Shown piece by piece: positions 47,609 through 57,082 of a stretch of 64,000 bases of DNA; position 1 is the first letter of the stretch; the number at the start of each line of letters is the position of its first letter. The position numbers and the translations under genes were made by a program. This DNA comes from Syncephalis fuscata (Eukaryota > Zoopagomycota > Zoopagomycetes > Zoopagales > Piptocephalidaceae), in NCBI GenBank assembly GCA_025786725.1, contig JAHLTZ010000012.1, forward strand, positions 248,001 to 312,000, given 5' to 3'. Below the pieces are notes generated by a model that was given only the letters and a program-made list of their open reading frames with translations, did not search any database and was not told where the DNA came from.

Positions 47609-49977
47609 AAATGACTGTTTTTAGTAATATTCTCTTTATTGAATATAACGCTGTGCTGAATGGCATTAGGCATCAAATTATTTATTATCATATATTTATT
47701 ATCTATTATGCATATATCCTCTATCCATCCACACCATTTCAATTGTATATTCCTATTAGTACATACTATTCTATGGTGTACTGAATACATTTTATTTGCT
47801 ATATTTTTCAAAGTACTTTGCTCATTCTGCCCATTAGGCTATATGCACTATAACTTCAATACCATTGCTCGCGTTTCTCTGTTGTATACTCATTCTATTA
47901 TATAGTGATTGCAATTTATTTGGAACTGTTTTGCCGTCTGGCGTTAGCTCTGCTCATTATTGTTTTTGTTTATCTCGCTCATTTGTTCATGCATATATAC
48001 ACGCTATAATGTTAACACTGCTATTCACACATGTTTATTTTGTTTTGTTTTTTTGCCTTGTACCGTTGCATAATCTAATAGCTAGCGTTATTGGTAAAAG
48101 TTGTCTGCTTGTTGCTAGCTGTATTTGTTGAAATTTTGACTCAAATTGTCTCTGTTGCTTATTAAATAAATTCATGTAACTTCGTTAAAACCATGTATCA
48201 TTTAAAGTAAACCTAGCTATTATAGGATGAATATTGGCCAAGAATGTAGCATATATAAGTATTATAATTATTCTGTATTGTTTATTAGAAAGTAATCACA
48301 AAGTATTTTATAGCTATTCAAGCACAATAATAAAGCACAAACACAGTAGCAATAGAATCGGCAATAATACTGACCACGATGTACGTTGATTATTGGTTCT
48401 ACTACACTACAGCGACAGTTAAGTGCAATTTGCATACTACTACAATATACATAGCGTAATAAACATATGTTGTTTATAATGCAATGTCAGTAAATTATAA
48501 ATATGCTTGGGCATTTGAGATAGTAAAGCAAGCTGAGTGTTTTGGCATAATATCAGCCGGTCCGGATGTCACGATGTTCAAAAATTGGGTCCTTGGTGTG
48601 CAATAAGTTACTGATGGCCAGACAGCTTACGGTTTACGCTGCAGCACTTAAAGCAGTTGCAACTTCTACTTATAATGTTGTCGAGTATAGCTACGTGTAC
48701 AATTGGACATATATACATTACTATTTTGCCGTACTCTGCCAAGTACGTGTGCAATACTATGTCTAGTATATCTAGTAGGTTACAGCCATACATACCGAGT
48801 ACATTGATATACACATCTATGCATGTGTTTTATATATAACAGAACTAGCAGCTGTTGATACCGCAAAACAATAAGCCATTACAAACTGTTGTAGTAGTGA
48901 AATGATTACAATAAGCTAACTGATATGTATCTACATGAGTAACAAGGCTATGTGATTACAACACACCTACCAACAAAGCACCTATTAACAAAACACCTTT
49001 AAAACCAAGTTTCAATATAAACGTGCTGTATAAAACATTGGCATTGTTTATGGTTGTTAAAAGTATACAGATATACTGAAATATAAATCAATCAAATAAG
49101 TAACAAAACAATCGTATAAATAGAAATAAACCGTATATTATGAATATTAGAATATATACAAGTGGCTTGAATAAATAACGTTATATGTTATTACAGCTAC
49201 GTGTATTGTATAAATGATCTGTTATTGTTTCAGTCGTGTACACGCGTTATTAATACGTGATAATCATGGTGGTGGCGTATTTATGAAAGGTAAACACAAG
49301 ATCACGTGTTATGTGTCTATTTGTTGTAGTGATCACGCCATCCAGTTTATCAAACTATTTACCTGTTTAGCAAGGTGCACACGGGCCATTTAATATTCAT
49401 GTCCGATGGAGGTTTGTTTTGGTTAGTGAGGTCGTATTGGGCTGCATGAGTACAGGAAGATGCTACAAGTTATATATACAACGCTTTAATAGAAATAAAA
49501 GATAATACAAAGTATTAGTGTGTGTGTGAAAAATAGTTGAGTGGCTATGAGTGGCGATTACTGTGTAAAAGCCTGCGCAAGATCAATCTGTAGTGTTCTA
49601 TAACGCTTTTCTCTTGTTTATTTTCACTTCATCTTTTCTTTATACGACAGTCTTGTAGTTTTTGTCATAACAAACGCCTTAAAAGGTAAGCAAGTGTTGC
49701 GTTTGCGTATGTGTTTGCGTTGGTTAATAAATGAGACTATGACTGCTGCGCCAAATTGCTCTGTCACGTAACACTGCGTGTGCATGCTTTGTTGTTTACT
49801 TTGTTCAACTTCGCCGTGCATCCTTGGCACATGCGTAAAATCATCCATCCACTTGGATTGAATAGATAGACTGGTTATACTGCTTTGTCGCTTGCGTTTC
49901 ATATATTGTTTACATGGCGTTAATTATATGTCTTGTATGTCTTGCTATAGCCAAAGTAGTTCATTATGGCTACTCCG
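47609..49977 (-). repeat. large inverted repeat, right arm (2369 bp)
   Basis: Mirror copy of 38891-41260. The outer edge lies in the fourth codon (CCG) of the gene starting at 49966, and the inner edge at 47609. Examples of differences from the left arm are an Ala/Val change in a shared frame near 48040, one base in a T-run near 49681, and scattered single substitutions. Confidence 0.93.
49624..49902 (-). CDS. small basic ORF inside the right arm, longer version
   Basis: 92 codons, the same start as the left-arm copy (MKRKRQSSITSLSIQSKWMD). It continues past the T-run to end in TRLSYKEKMK. One residue differs (Gly for Asp after TEQF). It starts 63 bp from the outward gene on the other strand. 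No recognised family; coding status is doubtful. Confidence 0.28.
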   Translation of the reverse strand: MKRKRQSSITSLSIQSKWMDDFTHVPRMHGEVEQSKQQSMHTQCYVTEQFGAAVIVSFINQRKHIRKRNTCLPFKAFVMTKTTRLSYKEKMK

Positions 49978-50442
49978 CTCATTTATACGCGTAGTATCAT
50001 TTATGCTACAATGCCACCACCTACCGTTCAGAAATGCCTGTTTCAGAAAACAGGCATTGAGGCGGACAACAAATTGGCCTTGAAAAAGGTCAAGGTGCTA
50101 GAGCCTGCGTCGCGGCCAATACAGGCTCTATTGGCACCAACTGCCCGCTGCGTAGGGACACAGACGAAGGCTGCTACACGCAGCGTTGCTGTTCAAATTG
50201 AAGAGGTTTTGAGCAGTAACAAAGCAATCAACACAAAAATTACAAGCCTTTCTGGCTTTTCTTTCAGTAGTCACTACTACTTCTTCTTCTCTTCCTCCAG
50301 CCATGCCACCCCTATAAAGGGTGCGGAGTTTACCGGTGCCAATTTGAGGGCACCAACCCAAGCAACCGAGGCTGTTGTCACGACCGACAGCACACCTACC
50401 GAGACGGGAAGTGCCAACAGCGCTTCTTGCGCAATTCAGTGA
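49966..50442 (+). CDS. right arm-end gene ('MATP' family), first exon
   Basis: 158 codons from ATG at 49966, pointing out of the inverted repeat. Only the first four codons and the upstream DNA are shared with the left gene; the rest is diverged but alignable (VQK, LKKV, SR, LLAP, FSFS-HYY). Ser/Thr/Ala-rich, with a Phe/Ser run (YYFFFSSSSH) and no signal peptide or membrane helix. The frame ends at TGA 50440-50442. In the +1 frame an amphipathic, helix-like stretch follows (QFSEAKSLAELQLQDRVVAL), so one missing base could hide a longer protein. A donor-like GTAAGT at about 50559 and acceptor GCTAG near 50606 precede the conserved outer block. GC content is clearly higher than in the arm. Function unknown. 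Confidence 0.5.
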   Translation: MATPLIYTRSIIYATMPPPTVQKCLFQKTGIEADNKLALKKVKVLEPASRPIQALLAPTARCVGTQTKAATRSVAVQIEEVLSSNKAINTKITSLSGFSFSSHYYFFFSSSSHATPIKGAEFTGANLRAPTQATEAVVTTDSTPTETGSANSASCAIQ

Positions 50443-50617
50443 GGCAAAGAGCCTTGCCGAATTGCAACTCCAAGACCGTGTCGTCGCACTAATGTGCACG
50501 GCGGCAAAATGGCTTAATTGCGTTTAATGACGCAATTAAGATTAAATTTGTATAATATGGTAAGTTAATATAAAACTAATTATAGCAATGCTAACTTTAT
50601 GCTAGGCAACAGTTTCA

Positions 50618-50712
50618 AGGGCGGGACCAAGCAAGCAGGCAATGCCGTACACCGGGCTCCGTCGTTCCAGGGTGGAACTCGACGGGGACTGGGAACGGCA
50701 ACTGCTTGTTTA
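50618..50712 (+). other. outer conserved block (possible second exon) of the right arm-end gene
   Basis: Partner of 38262-38398 in mirror orientation. It shares GGCGGGACCA, GTACACCGGG and GGGACTGGGAACGG in order. It lies just after a plausible intron (branch-like GCTAAC, acceptor TAG). Confidence 0.5.
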
Positions 50713-51591
50713 CAATGGGCTAACCTATACTTTTATATTTGTATTAGCGTATCTGTTCTTTATAATAAATTGCTTATCATAATCAGTAATAATTACTATT
50801 AAGCACAAATATTAACACTTTAATAGTCTCTATATAACGATGCAAAAACAAAAAACATGTTATTATTTCTCTTCATATTTAGCTTTCAATTATAAACTTA
50901 TTTAATTAAATCATTAAGTCAGTGTTTTACCTTATGAGATACGTTGATGCTGTTTCCGATCTATTTAATAAATCTGGATATTATGTTTTTACGTGAACTG
51001 ATTTAAAACAATATCAGTGGTTTATTTATTCATGTTATTATGCAATTTATTAACATTTAATGCTGTTTGAAAACCAAATGGCTAAACATAATGTTTACAC
51101 AATTAAACTGGCATTTGTTCTATCTTTAATAGAACTGAATGGTAAGTAGCGTCAGTCGTCAAAACACTCATTACTATAGATTGCTTATCCAATACTCATA
51201 TATCCTTTACTTATTACACACCCATACTAATATAATTTATTCTATAATATACTAGGTCACACACTATGCATTATAGTCCTCAATGCATCCTCGTATGCAT
51301 ATATGCAATATACTTTTATTTTATTCTATCATTCTTAAAAAGTAAATCAAAAAAATATCTTTTCATTTATGTAATCTATGTACTCATTATATCCTATTTT
51401 ACACCTTCTATTAATCTATGAATAAATACATAATATATGAAAAGCGGTGTTAAGAGTGTATTGTATTAAAGAAGCATGCAAATACATACTTTTATGTCTA
51501 CCACATTGGCTGGTAAACATAATAGTTACAAAGAAGAAGACATTGGTCAATAGAATGGAAACGCGCTTGAACAGAATGCAATTAATTAGCA
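50713..51591. other. AT-rich spacer, possibly with a decayed copy of the arm's inner part
   Basis: No gene seen. The segment 50990-51260 shows patchy direct similarity to 47420-47770 (for example CTGAATGG, then CATATATCCT, at comparable spacing), suggesting an older, diverged duplicate. Confidence 0.3.
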
Positions 51592-53827
51592 CTATAGGAA
51601 CACTTGCGCAATGGACAGTGCTTCCAAACAAGGCACAAGCATAATGCTACTAACAAAATAAAATAAAATACCAAAAGCAATACTAATAGGTAATGCAGGC
51701 AATGCTTTTCTCCTAATAGCGAGCAAAAAGATGGTAGCATTAAGTCCCTAGCATAATAAAACAATATATTAGCATAAAATACAGCACTGATATACAAATA
51801 ACTTACCATCATAACCGCTACTGTACATGCCACGGTAGTTATCCAATCAAGCATAGCTAGTACCACACATAAAGTAATTAGATAATGTTACAACTTAATA
51901 CTATTAATACTATAGATGCAACTTACCAGCACGTGCAATAAGCACACTATAAAAAACAAAGTCACCTAAACCAAGCTTAATACCTGCTTCTTCAACTAGA
52001 TTAAGCCAAACAAATATAGTATTAGTATCTATATCCGTAGTCATTATCCTTATTCTTCATACTTACCCTCTTCGTCTATCTCTTCATTCTCCATTGGTTC
52101 ATTTCTTCCAGGTCGCGATGAATTACGTACAGAGCCCGATGTCGATTGACACAGTGGATGAGGTGTGTGATTGGACATTCCTTGGGCGGATGACATGGCT
52201 GGTTCCTTGCTCCAAGCCATATCCACACGTGACTCCATAGCAATATGTTCTACATGACTGTCCATGGCACTGGGTAAATGTGGAGAAGCAATAGCATAGT
52301 TGGGCACGGCTGTATGCGTGGACTGATAATCAGTCTCGGACACATAGTCGCGTTCATTAAAGGCCATCAGCCATACAGCATTAACTAGAAGTGGTTTAGT
52401 TTACACGTCACTATAATATACTAGTGATGGCTGCTTACCTGCATACAATAAAGCCGGCACCGGTTTAGATTGGTTCTTGGTGCTTTCGATCAACATCTTC
52501 AATGGACCAAATGGACACAAAACGGCAATCAAATCTAGAATGATATTGGTCAGCTAAATGTTCATTGCAATAGGCTATATACTAATCTACTTACCCCAAA
52601 TGGCCAATAGACCAAGTAGAAGCCAAGTAGTCCATTCAGCCAGACCCGTCAATGAGAAAGCCTTTATAATGACAGTGGTAATAACAATCAATATAGCTTT
52701 AATAAACTATTAGTCATTTGCTATTAAGCTTACCATTAATGATGACATGATAGTCAAATAAGCTTGTTGAACCCGAATTGGCCCTTTAGACCACATTACC
52801 ATGACAACACCGACCACTGCAAAGTTATAAAGACCAAAGGACAGCGTAAAATAGTCCATAGGAATAGAAAGCACATCAAGAATACTCATTTCAAGCAGCA
52901 ATCCCATACCGCCTAGCAACAAAGCAACTACCACCATAAAAAAGCCAAATAATATCTTAAAACAGCCATATTTGTATAGTACGAATATAACAATAGTCAT
53001 AACAATAATCTGACTTAGAATAATAGCAGCATTCGCTAAAGAACCAAAAAACCGGCTTGTTCCAGATGTAGCATTTGCTTCTGTATAAACTTGACCAGCT
53101 GATCCAGCAGGCCTAGCATTAGTATTATTAATTAAGTTCATTAGTTAATTAGCTAGCAACTATTCCTAAATGCTTACTTATAGTTACTAAGTATAGACAG
53201 TTTTACCCATAAAATCGATAACAATACACAGCCGAGTACAGGTTTAACAATTAAATAAATCTGTTTTACGTAAAAGCGCAATTCATCGGCCTTTTCTTCC
53301 TGCGTCATTTCATCCTCGTCTTCTTCGCCATTGGGCTGAAGAATGGTAGATTCACGCAGCTGTGTTTGATGTACACTGTTACGGCGTTGATTAATAACTT
53401 GTGCGGCACTGTAACGACTCATAGGACGGGATCGCACCGTCTCAATGTCGGACAGGGTGGCCATATCCGTATCGTAGCCACCCGTAAAGTTGTGCTTTTC
53501 ATTGTTTATACCACAAACCGTTTGATGGGTCGGCCAGTCTTGTGTTTGACATGATTCTGAGCAGTATTTGACGGATGGACCGCATCGAGCACACATAAAA
53601 TTGGCCGACTTGCCACAAAGTGCACAATAAGCCGAGTCATTGAGATCCACTATATGGAGAAATACACACACACACACAAATATTAATATAGAACCGCAAG
53701 TCTTGGCAATAAATTAAATACAGATACCGCACTTACCCTCTTCTGTGGCCATTGGTTCTGCTTGGTCTATCAGACGATCACTAGAGTCGTAAGTTCGAGA
53801 TGAGTCCGGCCGAATATGCCGTGGCAT
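51592..53827 (-). CDS. presenilin (intramembrane aspartyl protease) with an N-terminal MYND zinc finger
   Basis: Nine exons on the minus strand (53827-53737, 53649-53178, 53112-52734, 52661-52595, 52534-52439, 52384-52067, 51995-51927, 51856-51807, 51747-51592) give 565 aa with every junction in frame. Residues 39-76 form a complete MYND finger (C39, C42, C50, C53, C60, C64, H72, C76; YCSESCQTQDW). A linker then leads, inside the same exon, into TM1 (FYVKQIYLIVKPVLGCV). Presenilin blocks follow: SLANAAIILSQIIVMTIVIF, KGPIRVQQAYLTIMSSLM, AIWDLIAVLCPFGPLKML with catalytic D337, an acidic loop of about 110 residues, GIKLGLGDFVFYSVL with D486, and ALPALPISI near the C-terminus. It would cleave transmembrane stubs as the catalytic subunit of a gamma-secretase-like complex; partners such as nicastrin are not in this window. 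The fusion with MYND is unusual. Confidence 0.93.
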
Positions 53828-54562
53828 GTCTATGAATGAAAGGGGCTAGAGTGCACGCTCTTACCTGCCGTCTGTACTTGTAGTGGTGGCGGTGGCGGTA
53901 ACAGCAAAAATAGTGGGTCAAAAAGTCAATAGAAGGCGTGGTGTTAAAAAGAGCACACTAACTGGCACTCTTGGTAGTAAGTGTGCGGTGTACCAAGACG
54001 ACCACAGACAACGAAAGGATGAAAATAACCTGTAATAGTCTATACTTAAAGAAAACGAATAGAGTATACGAGCGAACAAAAGGACGAGAAATATAGTTGA
54101 AGAATACGAAAAAAGGATTGCCTTTTACACGCACGCACGCACACAAAGACGGATGACTGCAACAATAACGGTAATAGCAACGGTAACAATAAAAGCTTTT
54201 GCGGAGTAAGTAACCAGGCCAATATTGAAACAACGCTGACACGCTTCAATGGTCTGAAGTGACAAGAATGAAGTTTATATATAACATAGCCTACTAGTAG
54301 AGAGTAGATATATTATTGTTATTGTTATTATTAATATTATTGCTATTGCTATTAAGTATAATAAAGATAGCAACAAGGAACTAGGTGAATGGACAATGCC
54401 GGTTCAAGATGATAATAAAAATGTAGAAAGAGTAAGCGATGGCTGGTTCGCCTGTGTTCACGTGTAAAGTCTATCGTGCGATGTTGTTTGAGTGTCATCG
54501 CTAGTTAAAAGTACTCATTATTGGACAGACTATAATAATGGCGTGATTGATTAGCTGCAATA
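53828..54562. other. intergenic spacer
   Basis: About 730 bp between two minus-strand genes; should include the presenilin promoter. Contains GGTGGC and CGCA short repeats and an ATT-rich run near 54310-54360. No gene seen. Confidence 0.4.
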
Positions 54563-55607
54563 TTATTTGGATTGAATATATTCACTACGGATAGATAGAC
54601 CCACTGATGGGCCGATAAGACTAAGCCATGAAGCTATATATCGATTCAAGGGTAGACATGTCTGTTCGGTAACTGTACGCATTAAATCTGCACTGCCACA
54701 TGGATGTAGTTGATAGGAGGCTAGACCGCTAATGGCATAATCGCTATGAGTATATATCCTTGTTGGATATTAGTTTGCATTGAAGCTAGTTCCGCATTGA
54801 AGAATGGTGCCATTGCAGTCAAGTCAATAGGTGTGCCATCTATATAATTATATCAATTAATACAGGAATATACTATACTACAATATTATTATTGTATGTA
54901 ATTACTTACCTGCATGCCAACCGTGAAAATAAATGCCTGGTAAACGATAACTTGGCAAGTAAACAATATGATACTCCCAGGTAATCCACTCATTGTAATG
55001 GCCATTATTCTATTAATGAATTCAAGTTATTGCTCGTATTTATCGTTTGTCTATTTAAACTTGCATTGCTAGTGTTAATTACTGCTGCATCGTCATATTC
55101 ATCCTCTATCTTTATTATCATTATAAATTAGATACTATATTATTAAATACTACAAGACTAACTGTAACATCATCACGATTGTTTCTTGTTCGGAAACCGA
55201 TAACAAAACTTGTTGTACTTGGCGTAGTTTCAGATGGATACGTGTCGTATATACCGTCTATTAACAACATAAAAATTGGTACTTGTTTCAGTGCTGTATT
55301 TGTTATTATTGTTGCTATTATTATTATTATTACCTTTTCTTCTACAAGTTGCCATAGCTCGCCAAGTTCGGTAGCTCTATCGACAAAGTAACAGCAGCTA
55401 GATGAAACTCGTCACGGCTGAGAAATGGATATTCTTTTGGTGCTGCATTGCTAACAACACTTGCCAAATAGCTAGTCCACAAATTGAAACAAGAAAAAAT
55501 AGGATGACGTTTTGATGGGACAGCCAAGAAGAGACGCTCGTTTTCTCTTTTATGTTTGTTGCTAGTTGTAATCTTGCTTCAGTATGTCGCTTCAATCGGA
55601 ATTCCAT
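54563..55607 (-). CDS. ATG10: ATG10, E2-like enzyme of the Atg12 conjugation system, two apparent 1-bp deletions; start uncertain
   Basis: Transfers the ubiquitin-like Atg12 to Atg5 during autophagosome formation. Recognisable parts: EYPFLSRDEFHLAAV near the N-terminus, TELGELWQLVEEK, then WEYHIVYLPSYRLPGIYF joined by an intron (starting 54912) to DGTPIDLTAMAPFF, and the catalytic-Cys block SGLASYQLHPCGSADLM followed by NRYIASWLSLIGPSVGL, ending at TAA 54563. One base is missing near 55383 and one near 54750. No ATG precedes the first conserved block in its own frame; the nearest ATG on this strand, at 55607, is in another frame, so a further indel or a small upstream exon is likely. That position overlaps the first exon of NAA50 on the other strand. 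Confidence 0.8.
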
Positions 55608-56245
55608 CTAACTACCGATACTGCTACGGCGGCCGATGTCTCTCGTCGGCCTGATCGTCTTGCCCTCGTAGATCTTACGATTAATAACGTGGGACAGCTT
55701 CGTTGTCTTAATCGTGTTCTATTTCCCATTCAGTATCCAGATAGCTTCTACGAGGCGGCACCCGACAATGATTGGTACAAACTAGGTATGTTGATCGCTT
55801 GCGTTGATCAATCAACGGCACACTAATGGGATGGCAATCACTAGGCTTTTTCAATGATGTTTGTGTTGCAGCCGTGTGCTGTCGAAAGGAGCCACATCCA
55901 ACAAAACCGAAAATGCATCGTGTGTATTTGATGACGCTTGGTGTACTTGCTCCTTATCGCCGACTTGGTATGGGTAGGTGGTTGGTTATAGTAGGATGGA
56001 GGTAGTTCATAAAACTATACCTAACTATTGTGGCAATGATAGGTGCCAAAATGCTAGAATATGCACTAGAGCAATGCCAGCAAGATTCAAGCGTTTCTGA
56101 GATTTATTTGCACGTACAAGAAGGCAACGATGACGCGCTTAATTTCTACAAAAAGCGTCAGTTCACGATTACAGAGTCAGTGACTGGCTACTACACTCAA
56201 ATCCAACCGGACACAGCGTATATTCTAACCAAGTCATTTGAGTGA
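55584..56245 (+). CDS. NAA50: N-alpha-acetyltransferase 50 (GNAT family)
   Basis: Catalytic or accessory subunit of the NatE complex, which acetylates N-terminal Met. Three exons (55584-55785, 55845-55973, 56043-56245) give 177 aa in frame. Signature parts are LRCLNRVLFPIQYPDSFY (substrate-binding strand), FNDVCVAAVCCRKE, YLMTLGVLAPYRRLGMGAKM (acetyl-CoA binding R/Q-x-x-G-x-G/A type loop) and EIYLHVQEGNDDALNFYKKR. The length is normal. The start lies 23 bp inside the nearest possible ATG of ATG10 on the other strand, so the two genes are head to head and probably share a promoter. Confidence 0.94.
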
Positions 56246-57082
56246 TTATGGCTAGAAAAGATTTAGTATGAAGCTCAAGTGCACATTCATTTATTAAACG
56301 GAAAACGCGCTTTCTACTATTCTGGCCATCTATAAATACTGCGCGTAACAGTGGGATTATTTCTATTATGATAGATCAAAGGTTATATTTGTTTGATTTC
56401 AAATTAAGTTAACAGATTGATGATATTTAGTATTGAAAGTATACTAGCATCTACAAGCATAGTAGCAAGTAATAGTTAGCAAGTACACTAGACTGATAAT
56501 TGTATATGAACTACTATACTATTTGATTAAACTTATTATTATATTGCTTATATATAAGTATCGTATAATGGTGATTGAATTATTGGTACAACCAATTGTA
56601 GATTTATAATAAAGTGGGAAAGACAATATTTAGTTGGAATTATTATATTAGTAAAACGACAGTTGATGTGTAGCACAATATTTAAAAATAAACCTTTAGC
56701 CAAATTCGTCATATTCTTGACAACGAACAACAAATATGTTATACATTGGTGGTACAGCTTAATTCAAGTTTCGTTTAGCTTGAACGCAATGAGGCGTGTG
56801 TATATCATGGCTGTACAAGCTGTTTAGTTTTACAAAAAAATCGCTATTAGTTTGCGCTTTTGATCTTTGTTTCAACTTATAAAGTATAAAATATCTTCTG
56901 ATCCCTTGAAAACTTTCACAAGTTAATGGCTAGCTAGTCTTTGTTTATAGACGTCATCATACAATTAGTTCGTCATTTTTTAATGTACAAGCAAAGGCCA
57001 ATTTTCAGCTTCTTTGTTTAAATATAACATGGGTATTATGAACATTTGTTAATTGTCGCCACTTTTATCGTTACTTTACAAT
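56246..57082. other. AT-rich spacer
   Basis: About 840 bp between two plus-strand genes; no gene seen. The right part should hold the promoter of the membrane-protein gene. Confidence 0.4.

Noticed and set aside
38891-49977. A large transposon with long terminal inverted repeats.
   Set aside because: The arms end inside two homologous genes, homology continues beyond both ends, and there is no transposase, integrase or target duplication in the core.
38399-50712. A fungal mating-type (sex) locus, suggested by the mirrored, diverged gene pair.
   Set aside because: Neither arm-end protein shows an HMG box, homeodomain or alpha box, and the usual zygomycete neighbours (triose-phosphate transporter, RNA helicase) are absent.
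53174-53827. The MYND finger as a separate gene upstream of presenilin.
   Set aside because: The finger and the first presenilin helix lie in one uninterrupted exon, and the next exon joins in the same frame at an AAG codon across the intron.
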